Positions 1 through 5,527 of a DNA stretch of 7,945 nt are shown here, one piece after another; the first letter of the stretch is position 1; every line of letters begins with the position of its first letter. The DNA comes from Pseudomonadota bacterium (GTDB lineage Bacteria > Pseudomonadota > Gammaproteobacteria > Burkholderiales > Burkholderiaceae_C): contig JAFECV010000085.1 of the NCBI GenBank assembly GCA_018241985.1, positions 1 to 7,945 of the forward strand, in the 5' to 3' direction. The translations under genes were made by a program, and so were the position numbers. Below the pieces are notes generated by a model. That model was not told the DNA's origin. It saw only the letters and a program-made list of their open reading frames with translations, and did no database searches.

Positions 1-1240
1 AGCAGACGGTCGGCACCTTCGCGTCCTCTTCCGGCGGCAGGTGGTACAGGTCCTTGCTCGCCGCCTCGCCCGGATGGATCTTGTTCTCGACGCCGTCGAG
101 CCCGGCCATCAGCAGCGCCGCGAAGCCGAGGTACGGGTTCATCAGCGGATCGGGGAAGCGCACCTCGATGCGGCGCCCCTTCGGGCTCGCGACATACGGA
201 ATGCGCACCGAGGCGGAGCGGTTCTTCGCCGAGTAGGCGAGCTTGACCGGCGCCTCGTAGCCGGGCACCAGCCGCTTGTACGAGTTCGTGCCGGGATTGG
301 TGATCGCGTTCAGCGCGCGCGCGTGCTTGATGATGCCGCCGATGTAGTACAGCGCGAAGTCCGACAGGCCGGCATAGCCGTCGCCGGCGAACAGGTTCTT
401 GCCGTCCTTCCAGATCGACTGGTGCACGTGCATGCCGGAGCCGTTGTCGCCCACCAGCGGCTTGGGCATGAAGGTCGCGGTCTTGCCGTACGAGTTCGCG
501 ACGTTCCAGATCACGTATTTCAGCACCTGGGTCCAGTCGGCGCGCTGCACCAGCGTGCTGAACTTGGTGCCGATCTCGTTCTGGCCGGCGCCGCCGACCT
601 CGTGGTGGAACACCTCGACCGGGATGCCGAGCGATTCCAGCACCAGCGAGATCTCGGCGCGGATGTCCTGCATGCTGTCGACCGGCGGCACCGGGAAGTA
701 GCCGCCCTTGACCGTCGGCCGGTGGCCGCGGTTGCCTTCGGCCGCGCTGCCGGTGTTCCACGACGCCTCGTATTCGTCGATCTTGACGAACGAGCCCGAC
801 ATGTCGTCGCCCCAGCGCACCTCGTCGAAGATGAAGAACTCGGGTTCGGGGCCGAAGAACGCGGTGTCGCCGATGCCCGACGCCTTCAGGTACGCCTCGG
901 CGCGCTTGGCGACCGAGCGCGGGTCGCGGTCGTAGGCCTTGCCGTCGCCGGGCTCGAGCACGTCGCAGCTCATGAACAGCGTGGACTCCTCGAAGAACGG
1001 GTCGATGTTCGCGGTGTTCGGGTCCGGCATCAGCAGCATGTCGGAGGCTTCGATGCCCTTCCAGCCGGCGATCGACGAGCCGTCGAACGCGTGACCGGAC
1101 TGGAACTTGTCCTCGTCGAAATGCGAGACCGGCACCGTCACGTGCTGCTCCTTGCCGCGGGTGTCGGTGAAGCGCAGGTCGACGAACTTGACCTCGCTCT
1201 CCTTCATCATCTTGAACACGTCTGCGACGGTCTTTGCCAT
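1..1240 (-). CDS. glnA: Type I glutamine synthetase (C-terminus cut by window edge)
   Basis: This enzyme condenses glutamate and ammonia with ATP to glutamine in the cytoplasm, the main ammonia-assimilation step. 413 codons are present of a family length near 470, so about 55 residues lie beyond the left edge. Hallmarks read from the minus-strand translation: DGSSIAGW (53-60), the FFGPEPEFF metal-site block (128-136), [10 protein letters not shown] (266-275), NRSAS (340-344) and RFPDP (361-365). The adenylylation tyrosine is Tyr399 in the context DLYHLPPEE, so the protein is a GlnE-adenylylated GSI-beta type. The usual context as I recall it is NLYDLPPEE, so N and D are replaced by D and H around the tyrosine. 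The ATG at 1240 follows an AGGAG eight bases upstream and gives the standard start [13 protein letters not shown] sigma-54 promoter with NtrC-like sites precedes it. No frameshift is seen. Confidence 0.97.
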   Translation of the reverse strand, partial: MAKTVADVFKMMKESEVKFVDLRFTDTRGKEQHVTVPVSHFDEDKFQSGHAFDGSSIAGWKGIEASDMLLMPDPNTANIDPFFEESTLFMSCDVLEPGDGKAYDRDPRSVAKRAEAYLKASGIGDTAFFGPEPEFFIFDEVRWGDDMSGSFVKIDEYEASWNTGSAAEGNRGHRPTVKGGYFPVPPVDSMQDIRAEISLVLESLGIPVEVFHHEVGGAGQNEIGTKFSTLVQRADWTQVLKYVIWNVANSYGKTATFMPKPLVGDNGSGMHVHQSIWKDGKNLFAGDGYAGLSDFALYYIGGIIKHARALNAITNPGTNSYKRLVPGYEAPVKLAYSAKNRSASVRIPYVASPKGRRIEVRFPDPLMNPYLGFAALLMAGLDGVENKIHPGEAASKDLYHLPPEEDAKVPTVC

Positions 1241-1298
1241 CAATTTCTCCTGGTTGAATAAGGCTGTCGAATTGGGGAATGGTCAGTCAGTTGGTTAC

Positions 1299-1314
1299 TG
1301 CAGCTTTCATGCCA
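1299..1314 (-). promoter_or_regulatory. Sigma-54 (RpoN) promoter of glnA
   Basis: Read on the minus strand, TGGCATGAAAGCTGCA has the invariant GG, exactly ten bases, then GC. It closely matches the sigma-54 consensus TGGCACG-N4-TTGCA. The -12 GC lies at 1301-1300, so transcription should start near 1288, leaving a leader of about 48 nt before the glnA ATG. Its position between NtrC-like operators and glnA is the classic enteric/betaproteobacterial arrangement. The promoter has not been tested; the call rests on motif and context. Confidence 0.87.
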
Positions 1315-1329
1315 GCGCGAGCTCGCGCT
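1314..1329. repeat. Perfect 16-bp GC palindrome in the glnA promoter
   Basis: AGCGCGAGCTCGCGCT is a perfect inverted repeat with no spacer. It abuts the -24 element of the sigma-54 promoter and lies between that promoter and the NtrC-like sites, where the DNA loop would form. It could be the operator of a further regulator. In GC-rich DNA chance palindromes are common, so the functional reading is only a suggestion. Confidence 0.4.
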
Positions 1330-1353
1330 TGCGCGAACTCTACCTGCATCCGG

Positions 1354-1370
1354 CAAACCAAAATGGTGCA
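1354..1370 (-). promoter_or_regulatory. NtrC-type operator, promoter-proximal
   Basis: The plus-strand 17-mer matches the NtrC consensus TGCACCAAAATGGTGCA at 14 of 17 positions. One half (GGTGCA) and the AAAAT spacer are exact; the other half is degraded at its outer three bases. The centre (1362) is about 74 bp upstream of the predicted glnA start. The centre-to-centre distance to the neighbouring site is 24 bp, not an exact number of helical turns. Confidence 0.72.
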
Positions 1371-1377
1371 ACACGGT

Positions 1378-1394
1378 CGCACCTTAGTGGTGCA
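1378..1394 (-). promoter_or_regulatory. NtrC-type operator, proximal to the cinA-like stop codon
   Basis: The 17 bp contain a perfect inverted repeat GCACC-N5-GGTGC (1379-1393) ending in TGCA. Compared with the NtrC consensus TGCACCAAAATGGTGCA, 13 of 17 bases agree, and all mismatches but one are in the spacer. The centre (1386) is about 98 bp upstream of the predicted glnA transcription start, the usual enhancer distance. It begins directly after the stop codon of the neighbouring gene. Confidence 0.78.
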
Positions 1395-2291
1395 TCACGA
1401 TTTGCGCACCATTTCGGGGCCCAGCTTGGCGTCCAGCAGCGCCAGGCCGGAAACCAGGGTGCTGTAGGCGGCTTCGGTCCCGGTCGGGTCGCCCTTCACG
1501 CCGAGTTCGATGTGGCGGCCGAAGTCCGGGTGATCGACGCTCGGCAGGCTGAACACCCGCACGCCCGGATGACGGCGCTCGACCTCTTCCATCAACGGCG
1601 TGAGCAGCGCCTCCATCGAGCCGAACACGATCACCGAACGCTCCTCGTGCGGCTGCCGGTGGAACAGGTGCGCGTAGCGATGGTCGAGCACCCATTCGAT
1701 CATCGGCCAGGCCATCACCGGAAACCCCGGCACGAAATGCACCGCGCCGCCGCCCGCGCCCTGGCAACTGAAGCCCGGAATCTTGTTGTACGGATTCGGA
1801 ATCAGTTCGGCGCCGATCGGGAACACGCCCATGTTGAGCCGATGCACGTTGTCGGGCCGATCCGGTTCGTACGGCCGCCCCTGCTCGGCCGCTATGTCGC
1901 GCATGCGCTCGCGGATCAGGCGCCCGGCCTCGGGGTGCAGTTCGAGCCCGACCCCGAGCGCGTGCGCCGCGCACTGGCGCGTGTGGTCGTCGGGCGTCGC
2001 GCCGATGCCGCCGCTGCAGAACACCGCGTCGCCGGACGCGAACGCGCGCGCGAGCGTCGTGGTGATGCGCGCGGGGTCGTCGCCGACGCATTCCGCATAG
2101 GCCAGCTGCAGACCGCGCGCGGCCAGCAGTTCGATGACCCGCGGCATGTGCCGGTCGGCGCGCTTGCCGGACAGGATCTCGTCGCCGACGATGATCAGCC
2201 CGAACGCCGGCGCCGCGGCGGAGCGGTCGTGCGGATACCGCTCGGGGTGCGGCTCAGGGCGCGAGCCCGCGGGTGGGGTCGTTGTCTGCAT
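1395..2291 (-). CDS. CinA-like molybdopterin-binding-domain protein
   Basis: 298 residues of the competence/damage-inducible protein A N-terminal type (MoaB/MogA-like fold, COG1058). Signature segments are IIVGDEILSGKRADRH (33-48), CSGGIGATPDDHT (92-104), PNPYNKIPGF (165-174) and HFVPGFPVM (185-193). The C-terminal nicotinamide-nucleotide deamidase (PncC) domain of full CinA is absent, and no separate copy is adjacent. Proteins of this short type are usually annotated as molybdopterin-binding or competence/damage-inducible, but their substrate is not established; CinA N-terminal domains are linked to ADP-ribose pyrophosphatase activity. The first 29 residues are a Pro/Arg-rich extension. No other ATG or GTG precedes the conserved core, so the ATG at 2291 is retained although it overlaps the upstream gene by 38 bp. 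Only a weak SD (AAGG) is visible, so translation is probably coupled to the EI24 gene. Confidence 0.88.
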   Translation of the reverse strand: MQTTTPPAGSRPEPHPERYPHDRSAAAPAFGLIIVGDEILSGKRADRHMPRVIELLAARGLQLAYAECVGDDPARITTTLARAFASGDAVFCSGGIGATPDDHTRQCAAHALGVGLELHPEAGRLIRERMRDIAAEQGRPYEPDRPDNVHRLNMGVFPIGAELIPNPYNKIPGFSCQGAGGGAVHFVPGFPVMAWPMIEWVLDHRYAHLFHRQPHEERSVIVFGSMEALLTPLMEEVERRHPGVRVFSLPSVDHPDFGRHIELGVKGDPTGTEAAYSTLVSGLALLDAKLGPEMVRKS

Positions 2292-3144
2292 CTGGGGCCT
2301 TGAGGAAAACCGGGTCGACGCGATCGGCCGGCGCGGGCGGCGCGCCGAACGGGCGCGCGCGCAGCGCCTGCAGCGCGGCGAGGCAGTAGTGGGCGAACCA
2401 CAGCGAAGAAAAAGCGAACACCAGCGTGTAGATCCAGATCGCCACCGGCACCAGGATCACGAACGCCGCGGCGAACAACGCGCCCGACGCCCAGACCAGG
2501 CTCGGCGCCCCGCCCAGGTAGCCGCTCAGCACGCCGATGCCGAGCAGCCAGCCGCGATGGCGGCGCAGCAGTTCGCGCCGCTCCTCGCTGCTGGCGTGCT
2601 CGGCCAGTGCGTCGAAGCTCATCACGCGGTAGGTCAGCCAGCCCCAGATCAGCGGCGGCAGCACCAGGATCAGCGGCGGCACCAGCCACAGCGGCATCGA
2701 CAGCAGCAGCGCGACGAGCGCGAGCAGCGTCGCGCCGAGCGAGCGGGCGACGCTGCCCAGCACCGATCCGCCGTGCTTGCGCTCCAGATTCGGAAAGCGG
2801 CGCTCCGCCACCAGACCGACCAGTGCCGGCGTCATCAGCGACGCGACCAGCAGCAGCGCGACCAGCACCAGCACCGGCGTGACCGTGAAGATCACGATCA
2901 GCGGCGCCACCACCGTCTTCAGGTTGCCCATGCCCATGCCGTCGAGCCAGGCCCACAGGTTCGCGGTCCACGAGAAGGTGTCGAGCTGGCTGCGCACCCA
3001 GTCGAGCACCGGCGACCAGAAGAAATAGCCCAGCCCGAGCGCCAGCGCCACCATCAGCACCAGCGGCAGGAACGACAGCGCGATCACGCGCGGGCGCATG
3101 CAGTACGCGACCGCGCGCCAGAAGGAATCCAGCAGCAGCGTCAT
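2254..3144 (-). CDS. EI24 domain-containing (CysZ-like) membrane protein
   Basis: A 296-residue inner-membrane protein. Hydrophobic segments lie at about 20-42, 77-112, 136-170 and 219-252, with long paired helices typical of the EI24/CysZ fold. A basic hydrophilic stretch (184-198, EERRELLRRHR) separates the second and third hydrophobic blocks, and a Pro-rich tail follows residue 265. CysZ is a sulfate permease; whether this divergent homologue carries sulfate cannot be told, and no cysteine-biosynthesis genes are nearby. The ATG at 3144 opens MTLLLDSFWRAV, which looks like a genuine EI24 start, but no good SD is visible. The gene's 3' end overlaps the CinA-like gene by 38 bp, so the two form one transcript. 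The start lies 40 bp from the divergent hydrolase gene. Confidence 0.85.
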   Translation of the reverse strand: MTLLLDSFWRAVAYCMRPRVIALSFLPLVLMVALALGLGYFFWSPVLDWVRSQLDTFSWTANLWAWLDGMGMGNLKTVVAPLIVIFTVTPVLVLVALLLVASLMTPALVGLVAERRFPNLERKHGGSVLGSVARSLGATLLALVALLLSMPLWLVPPLILVLPPLIWGWLTYRVMSFDALAEHASSEERRELLRRHRGWLLGIGVLSGYLGGAPSLVWASGALFAAAFVILVPVAIWIYTLVFAFSSLWFAHYCLAALQALRARPFGAPPAPADRVDPVFLKAPDADNDPTRGLAP

Positions 3145-3184
3145 GGCGTGAGCATACTGCGGCCGCAGCCCTTACCATCGGCCG
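3145..3184. promoter_or_regulatory. Compact divergent promoter region
   Basis: Only 40 bp separate the start codons of the EI24 gene (minus) and the hydrolase gene (plus). In the middle is a perfect 12-bp palindrome CTGCGGCCGCAG (3157-3168). Plus-strand TACCAT at 3173-3178 resembles a -10 box and lies six bases before the hydrolase ATG, so that transcript could be leaderless. No convincing -35 element is seen (TGAGCA at 3149-3154 is the best, weak). The EI24 promoter would have to lie within the hydrolase coding sequence or overlap this palindrome. Confidence 0.35.
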
Positions 3185-4033
3185 ATGCAGACGATTCGCG
3201 TGCAGGGCGTGAACCTCGAACTGGAACGGATTGCCGCCCCCAGCGCTACGACCAGCGCTACGACCAGCGCTACGACCAGCGCCGCGGCCGGCGAGCGGCC
3301 CCGCGCACCGATCGTGTTCCTGCACGAAGGCCTGGGTTCGGTCGCGATGTGGCGCGACTGGCCGGCCGCGGTCTGCCGCGCCACCGGCCGCGCCGGCATC
3401 GTCTACTCGCGCCGCGGCTATGGCGGCTCGGACCCGGTGCCGGACGTGCGCGCCGAGCCGGCCGAACGGGGCGGCCAGCGCATCGGGCGTTTGACACCCG
3501 ACTACATGCATCTGGAGGCCTGGGAGGTGCTGCCCGAGCTGCTGCGGCTGCTCGAAATCGAGCGCCCGGTGTTGCTCGGCCATTCCGACGGCGCCAGCAT
3601 CGCGCTGCTGTACGCAAGCCGCCATCCGGTCGAGGCCTGTGTCGTGCTGGCGCCGCACGTGATCGTCGAGGACATTTCGGTGCGGTCGATCGCGCAGGCG
3701 CGCGACGCCTACCTCGCCACCGACCTGCGCGCGCGGCTCGCCCGCTACCATGCCGACGTCGATTGCGCGTTCTGGCAGTGGAACGACATCTGGCTCGATC
3801 CCGCGTTCCGCAGCTTCGACATCCGCGCCGACTGCGAGCGCATTACGGCACCGCTGCTCGCGATCCAGGGGGTCGACGATGCCTACGGGACGATGCGGCA
3901 GATCGAACAGATACGCCCGTCGCACATGACGCCCATGCTGCAGAAATTGGAGCATTGCGGGCACTCCCCGCACCGCGACCAGCCGAGGCGGACGCTGCAG
4001 CTGATCACGGAATTTCTCGCGCCGCTCGGCTGA
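3185..4033 (+). CDS. Alpha/beta hydrolase
   Basis: A 282-residue serine hydrolase of the alpha/beta fold, presumably cytoplasmic since no signal peptide is seen. The oxyanion-hole segment HEGLGS is at 47-52, the nucleophile elbow GHSDG at 132-136 (Ser134), the acid probably Asp231 or Asp232 in QGVDDAYGT, and the histidine His260 in CGHSPHRDQP. The triad is therefore complete. The cap region between about 160 and 215 is Trp-rich (FWQWNDIW) and may shape the acyl pocket. The substrate is unknown; such enzymes next to housekeeping genes are esterases, lactonases or thioesterases. Residues 20-33 are a low-complexity Ser-Ala-Thr-Thr repeat in the loop before the first core strand. No in-frame start exists upstream of 3185, because a TGA lies at 3149. 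No SD precedes the ATG, so leaderless translation is possible. Confidence 0.9.
   Translation: MQTIRVQGVNLELERIAAPSATTSATTSATTSAAAGERPRAPIVFLHEGLGSVAMWRDWPAAVCRATGRAGIVYSRRGYGGSDPVPDVRAEPAERGGQRIGRLTPDYMHLEAWEVLPELLRLLEIERPVLLGHSDGASIALLYASRHPVEACVVLAPHVIVEDISVRSIAQARDAYLATDLRARLARYHADVDCAFWQWNDIWLDPAFRSFDIRADCERITAPLLAIQGVDDAYGTMRQIEQIRPSHMTPMLQKLEHCGHSPHRDQPRRTLQLITEFLAPLG
3242..3277 (+). repeat. Three perfect 12-bp tandem repeats within the hydrolase gene
   Basis: AGCGCTACGACC occurs three times in succession without mismatch, and the array fades into a partial fourth unit (AGCGCC). The unit is a multiple of three, so copy-number change would keep the frame. It encodes Ser-Ala-Thr-Thr repeated three times, at residues 20-31. 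Identity at every base, including third positions, points to recent slippage expansion. Confidence 0.92.
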
Positions 4034-4067
4034 ACCGGATTTCCGCTGCATGCCCCGCGGACGCCCG

Positions 4068-4079
4068 CGTGGCGCCACG
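4068..4079. repeat. 12-bp palindrome downstream of the hydrolase gene
   Basis: CGTGGCGCCACG is a perfect palindrome 35 bp after the hydrolase stop codon. An alternative pairing GCGTGG (4067-4072) with CCACGC (4084-4089) is possible. No T-run follows, so it is not a standard intrinsic terminator; a role in transcript ending is only a guess. Confidence 0.3.
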
Positions 4080-4222
4080 GCCCCCACGCCAGCGTCGGAC
4101 TGTTGCGCCGGCGCCATCGACGACGGGTTGCGGCAGTATTTGGCAGCGCTGACTGGCGTTTCCGTGACTTAATTCATCCCGCTTCGCAGCTCACATTCGT
4201 AAACTTTCGTTGCATCTTTGGG

Positions 4223-4240
4223 CAACTGGCTCAACTGGCT
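4223..4240 (+). repeat. 9-bp perfect tandem duplication upstream of the DUF2726 gene
   Basis: CAACTGGCT is repeated twice head to tail, ending 40 bp before the preferred start codon at 4280. A paired direct repeat in this position could be a transcription-factor half-site pair or a simple replication-slippage product. Confidence 0.6.
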
Positions 4241-4270
4241 ACCTGATACTGAATGATGGCAACCGACACG

Positions 4271-4275
4271 GGAGG
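4271..4275 (+). promoter_or_regulatory. Shine-Dalgarno site fixing the DUF2726 start at 4280
   Basis: GGAGG is followed by four bases and the ATG at 4280. The earlier tandem ATGs at 4253 and 4256 have no SD, and using them would add nine hydrophilic residues before the hydrophobic anchor. Confidence 0.75.
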
Positions 4276-4279
4276 GCTG

Positions 4280-5071
4280 ATGACAGGACTGGCGCTGCTG
4301 GCCGGCCTGTTGCTGGGCGCCTTCGCCGTGGTCTGGTGGCAGCGCCGCAAGACGCACGCGCAGCGGCGCATCCCGCGGCGCTGGCCGCTGAGCCCGCGGC
4401 TCGTGGCCAACAGCAAGGAACGCGAGGTCTGGCGCTGGCTGCTGCACGCCTTCGTCAGCCATCACGTGATGCTCAAGATGCCGGTCACGCGCTTTACCAT
4501 GCCGCGCAACAAGGAGCAGGGCCTGCGCTGGTACCAGATGCTGTCCGGGGTCTACTGCACCTTCACGGTCTGCAACAGCGACGGGCATGTGATCGGCTGC
4601 GTCGACGTGCCGGGGCGCATGGGCCTGCCGAAGAAGAACGAACAGCTCAAGCGCAAGCTCCTGCGCCAATGCGGCATTGCCTACATGGTGGTCGAAGCGG
4701 ATGACCTGCCCGAGATCGACGACATCCGCGCCGAGTTCCTGGGCGATGCCGCCGCGACCGGGCGACGCCGCCAGCGTAGCGACCGCAGCGAACGCGTGAT
4801 CACCGCGGCGCGCAACACCCTGCGTCAGACGCTGCTGCGCCAGCGCATGATCCGCGACAGCGAGATGGCCCCGCTGAGCTCCATGCTCGACAGCGGGCGC
4901 GGCGACCTGCGCGGCTCGGAATACGGCGTGGTCGGCTCCCGGTTCGCGTCCGACAGCGCCGCGGCTTCGCTGTTCACCGACTTCTCCTCGCTCAACGCCG
5001 CCCTCGACGCCGCGCTGGAAAACAACTCCTTCCTCACGCCGCTCGACAGCCGCGAGGCGGATCTGCGCTGA
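4280..5071 (+). CDS. Membrane-anchored DUF2726-like protein
   Basis: 263 residues from the SD-supported ATG. Residues 2-20 form one transmembrane segment ending in Trp-Trp and followed by a strongly basic stretch (QRRKTHAQRR), so the bulk faces the cytoplasm. Residues about 44-155 resemble DUF2726, a domain of the PD-(D/E)XK nuclease-like superfamily: NSKEREVWRWLLHAF, then VYCTFTVCNSDGHVIGCVDV, then KKNEQLKRKLLRQCGIAYMVV. The usual acidic residues (Asp in DFV, Glu in IELD) appear replaced: CTFTV and CVDVP stand at those places. Catalysis is therefore doubtful, and a binding or structural role seems likelier. The C-terminal 100 residues are an Arg-rich region and then a Ser/Ala/Asp-rich tail of low complexity. 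The domain assignment is from pattern memory without a profile search. The gene ends 41 bp from the converging small secreted-protein gene. Confidence 0.72.
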   Translation: MTGLALLAGLLLGAFAVVWWQRRKTHAQRRIPRRWPLSPRLVANSKEREVWRWLLHAFVSHHVMLKMPVTRFTMPRNKEQGLRWYQMLSGVYCTFTVCNSDGHVIGCVDVPGRMGLPKKNEQLKRKLLRQCGIAYMVVEADDLPEIDDIRAEFLGDAAATGRRRQRSDRSERVITAARNTLRQTLLRQRMIRDSEMAPLSSMLDSGRGDLRGSEYGVVGSRFASDSAAASLFTDFSSLNAALDAALENNSFLTPLDSREADLR

Positions 5072-5086
5072 CTTGGCTTCGCGCGC

Positions 5087-5106
5087 CGGCCGGCACAAGC
5101 CGGCCG
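5087..5106. terminator. GC hairpin between convergent genes, likely bidirectional terminator
   Basis: CGGCCGGC and GCCGGCCG pair over eight G-C base pairs around an ACAA loop, within the 41 bp between two converging stop codons. The position favours a terminator for both genes. There is no T-tract on either side, so it would be a weak or Rho-assisted terminator. Confidence 0.55.
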
Positions 5107-5112
5107 CCGCAC

Positions 5113-5454
5113 TCAGTTCGCTTGCTGGCCGACGTTGCCGCGCACGTCCGGCGGCGTGTGGCCCTGGGGCAGCTTCTCGTGCATCTTCGCGCCCGCCTTG
5201 TCGGTGCCGCGCTTGACGGCATGCGCGCCGCGCTCGGTGGCATGGCCGACCTTTGCTCCGGCCTTGCCGACCACCCGCGTCACCGGCTTCGCGCCCTTGT
5301 CGATCTTGCGCTCGGTCTTCTGCAGCCAGGCCGGCCCGGCCGGCTGCACCTCGTTCTGGTCCGCGGCGTGCGCGGGGATGGCGACGATGCAAAGCGCCGG
5401 GGCGGCGATCAATGCGGCGGACAGCAGGCGCAGCAATGGCGAATGGCGGGTCAT
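5113..5454 (-). CDS. Small secreted basic protein with 11-residue repeats
   Basis: 113 residues, not assigned to a named family. Residues 1-30 are a Sec signal peptide: basic start MTRHSPLLR, hydrophobic core LLSAALIAAPALCIVAI, and cleavage motif AHA before Ala31. The mature part of 83 residues is basic and rich in Lys, Gly and Ala. Four consecutive hendecads cover 48-91: ERKIDKGAKPV, TRVVGKAGAKV, GHATERGAHAV, KRGTDKAGAKM. Each has a basic residue at position 2 and at position 6, small residues at 7-8 and a hydrophobic residue at 11. This recalls LEA-type or apolipoprotein-like amphipathic helices, so membrane-surface or desiccation-protection roles are conceivable; that is inference only. 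The ATG at 5454 follows AAGGAG at ideal spacing. The gene lies 73 bp downstream of the aldo/keto reductase on the same strand and may be read from that transcript or its own promoter. Confidence 0.8.
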   Translation of the reverse strand: MTRHSPLLRLLSAALIAAPALCIVAIPAHAADQNEVQPAGPAWLQKTERKIDKGAKPVTRVVGKAGAKVGHATERGAHAVKRGTDKAGAKMHEKLPQGHTPPDVRGNVGQQAN

Positions 5455-5527
5455 GAATTGAACTCCTTCATGTTGCGATTCATTGCAGCTTAGCAAACCA
5501 GCGCTTCCCCTCTGCATCTGGGCCGTA

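Larger units (their letters stand above)
4034..4279 (+). other. Intergenic spacer with upstream region of the DUF2726 gene
   Basis: About 246 bp without a credible gene. The first 110 bp are as GC-rich as the flanking genes. From about 4160 the composition becomes clearly more AT-rich, as expected for a promoter region, but no convincing -35/-10 pair could be assigned. The nearest -10-like hexamers are TAAACT at 4200 and GATACT at 4245. A 9-bp tandem duplication lies at 4223-4240. Confidence 0.5.

Noticed and set aside
41..1261. Long plus-strand open frame opposite glnA
   Set aside because: It is antisense to an intact glnA in GC-rich DNA; its Arg/Val/His-rich product is the typical shadow of a codon-biased gene, and it has no plausible RBS.
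3242..3277. Short tandem array considered as a CRISPR or iteron
   Set aside because: The units are 12 bp, directly adjacent without spacers, and in frame within a coding sequence.
3172..3399. Minus-strand frame with Val-Val-Ala-Leu repeats, resembling a membrane segment
   Set aside because: It is the reverse reading of the Ser-Ala-Thr-Thr minisatellite inside the hydrolase gene, not an independent gene.
2134..4152. Very long open frames on both strands (over 600 codons) through the EI24 and hydrolase genes
   Set aside because: They are low-complexity Arg/Gln/Ala-rich translations that cross two well-supported genes and their intergenic region; they reflect the scarcity of stop codons at high GC.
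4169..5392. 407-codon minus-strand frame opposite the DUF2726 gene
   Set aside because: It spans two genes and their hairpin and has an Arg/Ala/Gly-rich shadow composition. The plus-strand gene has an SD, a transmembrane segment and a recognisable domain.
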